NCBI GenBank assembly: GCA_001931875.2
Contig: MSJH02000287.1
Coordinates: forward strand, 1 to 34,585
DNA: 34,585 nt
Direction of reading: 5' to 3'
From: Byssochlamys sp. IMV 00236
Lineage: Eukaryota > Ascomycota > Eurotiomycetes > Eurotiales > Thermoascaceae
A model generated the notes under the pieces. It saw nothing but the letters and a program-made list of their open reading frames with translations. It searched no databases and was not told the DNA's origin. Made by a program: the position numbers and the translations under genes. Positions 25,873 through 34,585 of the stretch are shown piece after piece (position 1 is the stretch's first letter; each line of letters opens with the position of its first letter).

Positions 25873-27381
25873 ATGAACAACATCAATGAAAATTTAGATC
25901 ATTATTATATATACAATGAGGAACAACAGCAACAACAACAACAAGAAGGAGAATCTTATTCTTTAGACTTTGATTCATTCTATCCCAACCCTACTTCACT
26001 CGAATCATTTGAACATCCAATTGCTCTTGACAGCACCACGCCAATACCTTTTATTGGTAGACATGATCTATTTGCAAATAGCATGATCTTTAACAATCAG
26101 CATCAGGAGCAGAGTTCCGCTACGTCTATATCCAACTTGCCTGGTACGACAACTACAGTGCCTTACGGCTCTAGTTCCCATGATCTGCTGAATGACCAAG
26201 ATCCGAATGTGCTCATGTCAACTATAGCCGAGTCTAGTAGCAGTCAATTTTATGCCCAGCAACCAAGAAAAGAGCAAGATGTGTTTAGTGAGCTTATCAA
26301 TCTCGCCAAAGCTAGTACCGTACCAGAAAGACCATCTGAACATCCATCACAATATACAGTGCCATCAAATCAGCCTTTATCTAGCTTTAGAACCGTCAGA
26401 CATCCACTTGAAAAATTCTATAGACCTTCTCCGGCCGAAGTAGCCACCAAAGAAAAGTAAGCTAGTTGTATATATAAAAAAGAGAGAAAAAAACATCTAA
26501 TTTCTCAACTATAGATTTATTTATGATTTGAAAATTGTCCAGCAGCCTTCCAGAGCTAGAATGTGCGGGTTTGGTGATAAGGATCGAAGGGCGATTGTAC
26601 CTGCGCCTATCCTTCAACTGTTTATCAGTACTAAAGATGGACACGATGTCAATCCAGAGTAAGAATATCTTTTAAAATATCTCTCTGTCTAACATGCATC
26701 TATAGAATGTTTGATGTTACCTTCTTGGTAGTTTTGTGCGATTCGTGCCTACAAACAGGTGAACCTGCTGCAGCTGCGAGCAGTACCACCGCGTCCAGAT
26801 CAACATCCGTGCCAGTGTCTCAAGTGGTTGTCTTTTCGTCTTCAGAAGAAGGCCGACATCCACGAACGAGTCGACTGAAAAACTTGGTTGGTGCCTCTGT
26901 TGTTTCTGCCAATAAGCTGTATGACCTTGATGGTAACTTGGGTATTTTTTTCATCTTTCACGACATCAGTTTAAGAACCGAAGGCACATTTCGTCTCAAG
27001 TTTTCGCTTATTGATGTTGGGTCGTAAGTGTTGTATATCAACAGAAAATAGAATAGATTATGAATAATATATCTCTTGTAGGCCATACTCATATAGTGTC
27101 AATACAGAAACCTTATCTCAAGTGCTCCAGACGGTCTATTCAGATCCATTCACGGTCTATACGGCCAAGAAATTTCCAGGCGTAGTTCGTAAGTCATTTA
27201 ACATGCACCACAAACAAGAAGCCTAACATTTATAGAATCAACCCCTTTATCTATATGCTTTGCACGACAAGGGATAAAAATACCCATTCGTAAAGAATCA
27301 CTTGGATCAAAAAATAAAAGAAAAGACAGCAATGATATAAATCAAATCCAAGGAGCAGAAGAAGATTATAAAGATGTTTAG
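25873..27381 (+). CDS. Velvet-domain transcriptional regulator (VelB/VosA-like)
   Basis: Velvet proteins are fungal DNA-binding regulators of development, spore formation and secondary metabolism. Five exons (25873-26456, 26515-26658, 26706-27023, 27082-27188, 27236-27381) give 432 residues. The N-terminal 190 residues are low-complexity, with a poly-Gln run (residues about 19-25) and Ser/Thr/Pro-rich stretches. The velvet domain spans about 195-410: IYDLKIVQQPSRARMCGFGD, KDRRAIVPAPILQLFI, PEMFDVTFLVVLCDSC, then LVGASVVSANKLYDLDGNLG, IFFIFHDISLRTEGTFRLKF, and at the end VVQSTPLSICFARQGIKIPI with RKES. The order and the RARMCGFGDKDRR box fit VelB best; a Ser/Thr-rich insert follows the VLCDS strand. 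The start is the first in-frame ATG. A nearby ATG at 25850 opens another frame and stops after 13 codons. Confidence 0.92.
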
Positions 27382-27600
27382 ACTATATTTTTTATACCCA
27401 CAACTTGCACGCGCGTAGCCCTTAATAAATTCACCTAGATATAAACACACACATGTTTGATAGTGCTTTTATGAAGTAAGATGATGTTATTGGTAGCACA
27501 AATCGTTTTTATGGAAGTTGCGTACCTTTTTTCAGCCCTTTTCTCTTTTTTTCTTTATTCTCACTCTCACACACTCTCTCCCTTTTTGTATAATCTCCCA

Positions 27601-29460
27601 ATGGCATCTTCATCACCACGATTCTGGCAAAAGCTAGGTTTGAGTAAACAAAGCAAAACTTCAGGTTGGTTGAATGTTAGATATGAATAAAGCTTATATA
27701 TCTCTTTTAGATAAAAAAGACAGGCTTTTATTTACAAGCAGCATGATTGAAGATGAAAAACAGCTGAAACATTCAAGGTACAACAGGATACACAAAGAAA
27801 AAAAAACGGTTGATATATTAAATGTGTAATGGTCAACTTTTTAATAGTGCATTACGACATAGAGCAAGTTCTGCTTCCATACGTATCTCATCCCCTCAAC
27901 TCAAAAGGATGACCATCAGTCAATTTCAGCTAGCAGAGTCTGTACCAACAACAAAACCAGGTAATATATCTCCTTGAAAACGAAAAAATGCATTTACTTA
28001 TCCTGCCCTCCCTCTTTCTTTTATGTAGTAGATCAAGCCACAATAGGTATACAATAAAGTATAAAAATATCTGGTGTGAAACTAATGAATAATCTCTATT
28101 AGACAATAAGAGGAGCTCAATTCCTGTCGTACAATCAACAAGTCCACCACAGAGAAAGTCACTGGAAAGGACAGGGTCTCGACTAAAGCAGAGCAAGAGC
28201 AATCAATCCCTTCGATCTGAATCAACAACAACGTCGACTGGAAGTGCACGATCCAAAACATCAAGACTAAGACAGCCTTCTCCTGCTCGATTACGACTGA
28301 GTAAGAGTGCAAGCAGTGCCTCATTGAATAATAAAAAAAGTTTACCGAAAATGTCCGATCAAGCCAACAGCAAATGTTGTTGCGACCATCAGGGTTTGTT
28401 GGACACAATCAAGTCCTTGGAGGAGTCGCTTGAAAAGGAAAGAGCCTTTTCTCGATCCCTTCAAGGTCAAAAAGAAGGTACACTCTGTAATAAATTTAAG
28501 CTTTATATTTATTATCATATGTAGCTATTGCCAAGGATTTAGATTATTTCTGTGTTCTCAGTGACGAAATCACTGAAGAAAGAGATCGGATCAAGGCAAA
28601 TTATGATAAAGAAAAGGTAAAAACAGACACTCCTTTTATTACATTTGTCATCGGCTGACTTTGCATATATATATTTTAGCTTGAAAATGAACGATTAAGA
28701 GAAGCACTTGAAGATTTACAGCAAGTTTATTATATTTTCATTATTTACAATAAAACTCACAGGTCCATTGTTATTATTGTTATAGACCAGAAACAGGACA
28801 AGGAAAGACAACTCAATTACGTCAAGAGCTAGAGAGTATGAAGCAACAGGCGACAGAGGAACACTATGCGTACTATAGCAATCTTCAATACAAAAATGAA
28901 GAGATCAGCAAACTAAAAAACGAGTTAAAGCTTGCTCAAGGTCAAATACAGGTCCTACGAAAGACAATGGAGCATATGCTCAAGGTGGATGAACAAGACT
29001 TGGATGATTGTGAAACGAAAAGAAAAAGGTACATTTGATTACCTCCTTGTTGTGTTTATATTAACAATAATAGTTTTTATGACACTGCGACAACAATAAC
29101 AACAACGACAACAATGGATGTTGACCTATTACTGCACAATCATCCTGACCATCGATCATCCACATCAGATTCATCTTTATCCTCAACAAAACCACCCTCA
29201 CCAACAGCTTACTTTGAAGAAGACAGTGAAGACGAATCAAGAGAAAGCTTTTTAAATGAAGATCGTTACCTTGTCAAGAAAAGAGTAAGACATACATATC
29301 GCAATGCACTTTTATATATTGACACTTTAAATAGTCTAGTGATCTTCCAAAACGGTTACTGAGATCACAAAGACGCAAGAATGAGTTGGAAGAGATGCTA
29401 GGAGAAGTAGATTCTCAATTGAATAAAGTTAAATTGAGACGTCCTTCAACAGGGAATTGA
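27601..29460 (+). CDS. Unrecognised Ser-rich coiled-coil protein (ten exons)
   Basis: No family recognised. Exons 27601-27664, 27711-27777, 27848-27960, 28032-28046 (or 28029-28046), 28103-28477, 28525-28616, 28680-28720, 28786-29028, 29074-29284 and 29335-29460 join in frame to 448 or 449 residues. The N-terminal third is basic and Ser-rich, with repeats of RSxS type (SLRSESTTTSTGSARSKTSR), typical of phosphorylated, disordered segments. A CCCDHQGLLDTIKSLEESLE stretch opens a long coiled coil (about 185-330). An acidic Ser-rich part (EEDSEDESRES) and a final basic helix (RSQRRKNELEEMLGEVDSQL) follow. Two splicing oddities: the intron after exon 7 uses a GC donor (CA|GCAAGT, 28721), which is the only choice that keeps frame, and exon 4 has a TAGTAG tandem acceptor. 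Possibly cytoskeletal or cell-cortex related, but that is only an impression. Confidence 0.78.
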
Positions 29461-29539
29461 AGCGTCATGTATACCCTTAATATATAAATAAACATTTTAT
29501 TTCTCGTCTTCCTTTCTTTTCCTCATCAAAAAAAAAAGT

Positions 29540-30258
29540 TTAATGACCAAGGGCAGCAATAGAAGCATTGACGTCCTTAACAGCATCAGCCTTGGCATCA
29601 GCAGCCTTCTTTTGGATGGCGGCAAGAGCAACCTTGCGTTGATAGTAAGCAGCAGACTTGGCCTTACGCTTTTCTTCGAGCTTGGCAACAACATCTTGGT
29701 ACTTCCAACCAACTTCATGGGAAATACGACCGATGGTGGTGTACTTGCGACCAGGCTTAAGACGGAGGACACGGAGAGCGTCAGGAACGACCATACGCTT
29801 GACACGGTCATAGGGAGCAGGGACACCTTCGAAAAGCTTGATGCGGTCCAAGGCAGCGGCACCACGGGAGGTCTTGTGGGGGATCATACCACGGATAGCC
29901 TTATAGAGGATACGAGAGGGTGCACGGAAGTGGAAGGGACCACGACGAGGGTTGACAACGCAGCGCTTGTTGAGGTAAGCGTGGTACTTTACTATATGGA
30001 ACTATAAGCTATTTTTTCTTTTTCTTTGTTATATAGACAATACATACACTTGTTACGGAAAAATTCACCAGAGACGTTTAATTCTTCACAACGGACAACA
30101 ACGACCTTTTGACCATTGAGGGCTTGCTTGGCAATGATGGAAGCAAGACGACCGAGAAGATGACCCTTACCGTCGATGACAACAACCTGAACAATGTTAA
30201 TGCTGTTGCTTTAAAATACTGATTACCGTTGTTTAATCACCTTTTCGAAAGTAGACAT
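29540..30258 (-). CDS. RPL16: 60S ribosomal protein uL13 (RPL13A/RPL16)
   Basis: Large-subunit ribosomal protein. On the minus strand, exons 30258-30241, 30186-30048 and 29991-29540 give 202 residues (human L13a 203, yeast L16 about 199). Motifs: [100 protein letters not shown] and [20 protein letters not shown]. The exon 2 donor is placed at GTATGT (intron from 30047) because the overlapping GTGTAT two bases earlier breaks the frame. The first donor is GTGATT, slightly unusual. Codon bias is strong. It is convergent with the coiled-coil gene, with stop codons 79 bp apart. Confidence 0.95.
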
Positions 30259-30404
30259 TTTATATAAAAAGAGAGAGAGGGCTTTCACTTGCAAACCGTT
30301 GGACTCTTTTTCCCTTTAGTCCCCAGCTGGGGGCTCAACTAAGCCACTTTATAGGAGGGCCAAGCCACTTGTATATTTATTGAAATTAATGTGTGCAGTA
30401 AATT

Positions 30405-31268
30405 TTAATGTGAGTGGTTCAAGTTGAGAATGAAGGGTATCACCATGCCCAAAAGTATGCAGCTGACTCGCTTTTGCTTTTGCTGTTCGTCATCACTCTC
30501 TTGTATTGCATGCATGGCGACATACAAAAATGTGCCACCGGAGAAGAGCAAGAGGAGACCAGTCCAATAGTTTAAGTTGTGAAGAGTATAAACGAATTGT
30601 AAGGAGAAGTAAGTGACGATTGCCCCTAAAGGCGCTGATAAGGAAAACATGAGGAGATGTTTCCTCACTCGTGCTCGCGAAAGGCCTTGATTGAGAAGAA
30701 CGGTAGTCAAGGCAAATGCGGAAGGAGCCTTGTGAAGCATGATGGCAAAGAATACGACCATTGACAATTGAGGATCTGATACAGATGCACCCAAGGCAAT
30801 ACCATCTGCTGCAGCGTGAACAATCAGACCGACGGTTGGTGTAGCGTTCAGAGACTTTACCAAATGTTGGCTTTCTTGGTCATTAGACAGATTGAGTATT
30901 GTGTCAAGTTCAGTCGAGTCTCGTTTGCTGACATCAGTTGTTGTTGTTGTTGTTGTTGTATTGTGAATATGCATCGAACTGAACTGATCAATAAGGAACA
31001 TGACAGCAAAACCAGTCAGTAAACACAGCCCCACAACAGTGTGAGTCGCAATCGAGTCCGATTCTGAATCATCTTTGTATATTGTTTCAACTCCTTCGGG
31101 TATGATGACGGCGAGGCTAGTGGAAATAAGCAATCCGGCGCTGATGGCTGTAAGATGACTTAGGCTCGACTGAGATAGTTTGGTTGTCAATGGTATGCAT
31201 CCAGCAACAAAACTTGATACAAGCATGGCTATACATAGCAACAGTAACCATATAAACGGATCTATCAT
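30405..31268 (-). CDS. ZIP-family metal transporter (ZIP9/SLC39A9, Atx2-like)
   Basis: Moves zinc or related divalent metals into the cytosol; the ZIP9 group and yeast Atx2 act in Golgi or other secretory membranes. One uninterrupted exon gives 287 residues from the ATG at 31268. The open frame reaches upstream to 31322 but starts there with TTG; the chosen ATG gives MIDPFIWLLLLCIAMLVSSF, which lines up with the ZIP9 start. About eight hydrophobic segments are visible. Motifs: AGCIPLTTKLS, AISAGLLISTSLAVIIPEGV, VGLIVHAAADGIALGAS (the metal-binding HxxxDG helix) and MLHKAPSAFALTT, then RVRKHLLMFSLSAPLGAIVT. The cytosolic loop (about residues 95-150) carries a run of eight Thr, encoded by an (ACA)n-type repeat at 30941-30961. 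Metal-binding residues are intact. Being in the same window as a phytochelatin synthase relative is noted, but they are 10 kb apart. Confidence 0.92.
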   Translation of the reverse strand: MIDPFIWLLLLCIAMLVSSFVAGCIPLTTKLSQSSLSHLTAISAGLLISTSLAVIIPEGVETIYKDDSESDSIATHTVVGLCLLTGFAVMFLIDQFSSMHIHNTTTTTTTTDVSKRDSTELDTILNLSNDQESQHLVKSLNATPTVGLIVHAAADGIALGASVSDPQLSMVVFFAIMLHKAPSAFALTTVLLNQGLSRARVRKHLLMFSLSAPLGAIVTYFSLQFVYTLHNLNYWTGLLLLFSGGTFLYVAMHAIQESDDEQQKQKRVSCILLGMVIPFILNLNHSH

Positions 31269-31647
31269 AACACAAAATAAGGGGAAAACAAAAAAAAGGT
31301 GCAAAAGAGAGAAGGAGGACAAGTTGAAATTCCGAACGGCAGTCGAGAGGGACTTTTTTTGGCAGTTTTGGATGGTTTACCGGGTGTAATGGTATGAAGA
31401 GCACTTTGATAACACTTGGGATACAATAACATTTTATATTTACTTTACAAGTGGCTAGTTATTATACAAGCGCATATACAGTCTGGCATTCTCTGTATTT
31501 GAGTTTCTTCTTGTTTAACGAATAGACAAAATCTCTATAGGTCTGTATGTATGGCAATAATAAAAAGGGCCACAAATGTTCTGATTGATTTATTATTAAA
31601 GTATATATCTATAATGATAGTCTATTTTACATGGAAGGGTAAATAAG

Positions 31648-33387
31648 TTAATTGTCTATTTCAATTAATTTTGGGTAAACACTGTTGAATACATTCCAGC
31701 ACACTTCTACTCGAGCTGTTTCAAAGAGAGCGAGTGTAATGGCAGTTGAGGTATCTTTTTTATGGCTCGTGCTACTGTTATGCCTGCCAGTTGGACTTGT
31801 ATGCATATTACCAAGCGGAAACATGTGTGTATCATAGACACGGTCATTTACTCTGATCGTATTTCTCCGGCTGGCCATCAGGCTGGGATTCTTTCTGTAT
31901 AGCTTATCAAACGCTTCGTCCAAAGTGTTACGAGCCTTGTAAGATATGTTTACTTGGAAAGGAGCGTTCACTCGAATGAATTGTTCATAAAAGTCGATAA
32001 AATCAGGTAGTAGCTTGTCTGGAATATGTCTATGCAATATACCTCCATAGTCATTCTCAGCCAACGATGATTTGTCAAATCTATACGACACAGACGGGAT
32101 GGACCATTCAGTTTTGAGTCTATCTATGAGATTCAAGTATCTTTCGTAAAACAGCAGGTTTTCGGAACTAAAGTCTCGAATAGCAAGGTCTTGTAGCTGA
32201 TGCATTAAATCCGGATCGGCCAGAGCACGTTCAAGGCTTTCCATGGTAAGTTCGAGGGGTATGGACATTGAGGAAGTCGGTCTAGGAGCCAATCGGCTAA
32301 TATCAAAGTTTTCTGTTGAGCTGTTTGCGTATGCTCGCCGCCGTTTGATAAAAACGATATGTCTTATACATGGCATGCGAATAGGCATGTACTGCAGTAA
32401 AGGCACAACGACGGAGACAACATGGCCTATAGCAGTAAAGAACACGACCCAATTGGCAGGTGCAAACACACGGGACATGTATTTGGTAGGGTCTGCTTGC
32501 ACGGGGGATATCTTGAAAAAGAAGACAGCATAGAGTAAAAAAAGTGGAAATCCAAAAAAGGTAATGATCCAGAGTTCTGTTCGGATGCCGTGCGCATCTG
32601 GGTTATCCTTGAGACAGTAAATGATAAGGGGAGAAAGGAAAGCAATAAAGAACCCAAACATACCCAAGAGGACGCATGCACCCCATGTCGTGTTGCAGGA
32701 ATGCAAAGTTTGAACTGCGTGTAGATTGGATGGAATGGTAATGATGAGAATGATGACAAGTGAGAGTGCATAGACCAGAAATGGTATCCGTAATACTTTT
32801 GTCAGGTCCTTTTGACTGTGTGTCACATACCATCGGTAGTTCTTGTCTTTTAAACATGTCAACTTCTCCTCTTCCGACATACGTGAATACTTGACTTTAA
32901 ATTGGTTCAATCGAAAAAGGTATCGTAATCTATATGCTCTTGTGCAAAACGCAAATACCCACGTATAAAATCCGACGACGGAACCATAGAGGATGAGATA
33001 ACAAGCGATCATTGAATTTAATGCTTGAGCTAACAATACACAACTGCTAAAAATCAAATGCCCAAATGCTCCCATTGTAGCACAGGTAATCGATTTCTTT
33101 TGCAGAGAGTATTTTTTGAATGCCAGTCTAAGACGATTTTTCGAATTCAATTCAACAGATGATGATCTACTGTCCTTTGAAGGACTCGCTGCACAGTATA
33201 AAAGTAAGAGGGTCGTCATAATAATGAAAAATGCGTTAATAACAGACACAGCAAGATATACTCGGCCAGAGATGTATTTTCGTCTTGTAATCATACAATC
33301 TTCAAATGTCTCATTATGTGAAAGAAACTGGTTTTGTAATGTCTCTGGATCATTGCAATCAGGAAGCGGAGTGAATCCATAAAGCAT
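31648..33387 (-). CDS. Seven-transmembrane receptor fused to an RGS domain
   Basis: Putative membrane regulator of heterotrimeric G-protein signalling. One exon codes for 579 residues. The N-terminal half has seven hydrophobic segments at about 42-65, 103-123, 126-148, 201-220, 235-258, 272-292 and 310-333, with N-glycosylation motifs NET at 25 and NTT at 232. The C-terminal half starts an RGS domain at about 382 (LERALADPDLMHQL, AIRDFSSENLLFYERYLNLI), continues through LPDFIDFYEQFIRVNAPFQV and ARNTLDEAFDKLYRKNP, and resumes after a Ser/Thr/His-rich insert (about 515-552) with the last helix FETARVEVCWNVFNSVYP. RGS domains speed GTP hydrolysis by G-alpha subunits. Receptors of this shape are known in filamentous fungi (the RGS-bearing GprK-like class) and plants (RGS1). 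The ligand is unknown. The start is the only ATG ahead of the first helix that follows an AT-rich leader. Confidence 0.9.
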   Translation of the reverse strand: MLYGFTPLPDCNDPETLQNQFLSHNETFEDCMITRRKYISGRVYLAVSVINAFFIIMTTLLLLYCAASPSKDSRSSSVELNSKNRLRLAFKKYSLQKKSITCATMGAFGHLIFSSCVLLAQALNSMIACYLILYGSVVGFYTWVFAFCTRAYRLRYLFRLNQFKVKYSRMSEEEKLTCLKDKNYRWYVTHSQKDLTKVLRIPFLVYALSLVIILIITIPSNLHAVQTLHSCNTTWGACVLLGMFGFFIAFLSPLIIYCLKDNPDAHGIRTELWIITFFGFPLFLLYAVFFFKISPVQADPTKYMSRVFAPANWVVFFTAIGHVVSVVVPLLQYMPIRMPCIRHIVFIKRRRAYANSSTENFDISRLAPRPTSSMSIPLELTMESLERALADPDLMHQLQDLAIRDFSSENLLFYERYLNLIDRLKTEWSIPSVSYRFDKSSLAENDYGGILHRHIPDKLLPDFIDFYEQFIRVNAPFQVNISYKARNTLDEAFDKLYRKNPSLMASRRNTIRVNDRVYDTHMFPLGNMHTSPTGRHNSSTSHKKDTSTAITLALFETARVEVCWNVFNSVYPKLIEIDN

Positions 33388-34489
33388 AATTCTATTTACT
33401 ATGTTTATCTACCAAGTGTGTATCAATTTAAAAAGGGTATATAAAAAACATGTTTTTATCCCACATTGATGCTTCTTTCCCAAAAATGAAACCGTTGATC
33501 TTTGATTGGTCTAGAAGTCACTTTCTGGCTGGCATTTCAAGGACAAGCACTGATTCTTGTTTTCCTTTTCTTTTTCTTTCTTAAACAGCTGCTCTTATTA
33601 ACAGCTGTCAAAAGGAGAGAACTTGAGCTTCTACATACAGTTATATTACGATTAACGTTAATGGACAAAGATTTTGCGTGTGATCCTCATCCAAAAAATG
33701 TGTTACACTAGGATAAAACAGGCACGCCCTTCTTTTGGATACACTGTCAATGTGGTGATCTTGGATACAAATTATTGTGCCATATTCTGACTCATCGAGA
33801 TCAAGACTAAATCTCTTGAATAAAAAGAGGAGACGAGTAATCCTGCTTGAAGGGATTACGCGTACACTGCTAAAGCTGCCTATTGAGAATTTTCTTTTGT
33901 AAGCGCAATCAAATAGATATTCTAAATTAATTTAGCCACATTTTCAGAAAAAACATGTGGTAACGTTGTACTACATTTTCTTGGTGGAGTGTCGGTACTT
34001 TAGCAAATGTACTGTCCATAAAAGTTCACATTGCTTCTCAAATACAGAGAACACAGCGAATGAGCTGGTCATTATGGGTTAAAGGATGCTCTTCTAGTGT
34101 TTAGAAAATTAGAACTTACGCTTGTTGTACTGTTTGATAGCTTAGATATCTGTGATAAGTGCAATAGAGGGGATGTATTCAAGGTTAAGATTATCCTTTT
34201 TGGTGTATTTTTATCATCTGTAATCTGAATGCATATTACATGTTAGACGAAGAGAATACATTATTTTAACCTAAAAGGAGACGATCAAAAAATATAGGTG
34301 TCAAAAGCATTATTAAGACACCACTATAGAGACTTTAATATATCCTGTAAGAGTGATCACATCATGATGCATTCATGTTGTATATTTCACAGCAGTAAAA
34401 AGTATGATGTATCAGTAAAGGTGCTGCATACAATATGACTTTATTATTTAAAGCATTGTCTTCTTTCCCTACTTTAAAAAAGATTTAAA
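33388..34489. other. Intergenic stretch without a supported gene
   Basis: AT-rich spacer after the receptor start codon. An open frame at 33502-33711 has no family resemblance and continues past its stop only briefly, so it may be decayed coding sequence. AACAGCTG occurs twice within 25 bp near 33585 and 33600. The promoter of the receptor gene (minus strand) must lie in the first few hundred bases. No repeat, RNA gene or transposon end is recognisable. Confidence 0.45.
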
Positions 34490-34585
34490 ATGGAAAAGAA
34501 CAAGAAGACTTTGAAGAGGTAAATATAGAAACTAAAATGTTGTTGTGTCTTTCAGTTTTTCTTTTTTTTTTTTTTTTTGTATGTA
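34490..34585 (+). CDS. Possible first exon of a gene cut by the window end
   Basis: ATG at 34490 follows a C/T-rich leader of the kind seen before other genes here and opens a basic peptide (MEKNKKTLKR), reaching an AG|GTAAAT donor at 34519. The rest would lie beyond the window. Only ten codons support this, so it is a weak call; the remaining bases end in a T run. Confidence 0.2.

Noticed and set aside
33502..33711. 69-codon open frame downstream of the receptor promoter
   Set aside because: Low-complexity start (Phe/Leu run) and no recognisable family; treated as spacer or decayed sequence.

Overview
The window is nuclear DNA of a filamentous fungus, most likely an early-diverging mould of the Mucorales (Mucoromycota). 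The signs are very short AT-rich GT-AG introns (mostly about 45-100 nt), tightly packed genes on both strands, protein types such as a velvet regulator, a Mcp5/Num1-type PH protein, a Pex30-like dysferlin-domain protein and a 7TM-RGS receptor, and a LINE relic. The placement is inferred from gene content and protein character; no rRNA or other marker is present to prove it.

Layout. 0.8-4.2 kb: ribosomal protein eL19, a nucleolar FKBP prolyl isomerase (Fpr3/4 type) and ribosomal protein eL27 (minus strand). 4.4-5.6 kb: an unrecognised four-exon gene sharing a short divergent promoter with eL27. 6.7-12.1 kb: an ER protein disulfide isomerase ending in HDEL, then a nine-exon USP7/Ubp15 deubiquitinase. 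12.2-14.1 kb: a compact Mcp5/Num1-like cortical PH protein facing a DysF-domain membrane protein, with 19 bp between the stop codons. 14.4-17.0 kb: MCM5, with MCB-like elements upstream. 17.2-19.9 kb, minus strand: a SelW/Rdx-like redox protein, ribosomal protein uL22 and a phytochelatin synthase. 20-25.8 kb: a gene-poor island with a possible 55-residue gene, an OTU-protease relic and a LINE reverse-transcriptase relic. 25.9-33.4 kb: a velvet-domain regulator, an unrecognised ten-exon coiled-coil gene, ribosomal protein uL13, a ZIP9-type metal transporter and a receptor that fuses seven membrane spans to an RGS domain. The final 1.2 kb holds no supported gene.

Exon models were built by hand. 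Each multi-exon gene listed keeps an open frame across all junctions, and lengths agree with the family where a family is recognised (eL27 136 aa, uL13 202 aa, USP7-like 1110 aa, MCM5 724 aa). Most genes are housekeeping: four encode large-subunit ribosomal proteins and others serve protein folding, ubiquitin turnover and DNA replication.

The strongest lead is the phytochelatin synthase. Its catalytic cysteine position is glycine, while the catalytic His and Asp and the surrounding motifs are intact. Its upstream region carries five exact copies of ATCTGATAA within 196 bp, the site described for fungal iron-regulatory GATA factors. Together these suggest an iron-regulated relative of phytochelatin synthase that may no longer make phytochelatins. 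Other points of interest are initiator codons split from or abutting the first intron in three genes, a GC-AG intron, a tandem acceptor and a 15-18 nt micro-exon in one gene, and the unusually short cortical anchor protein.
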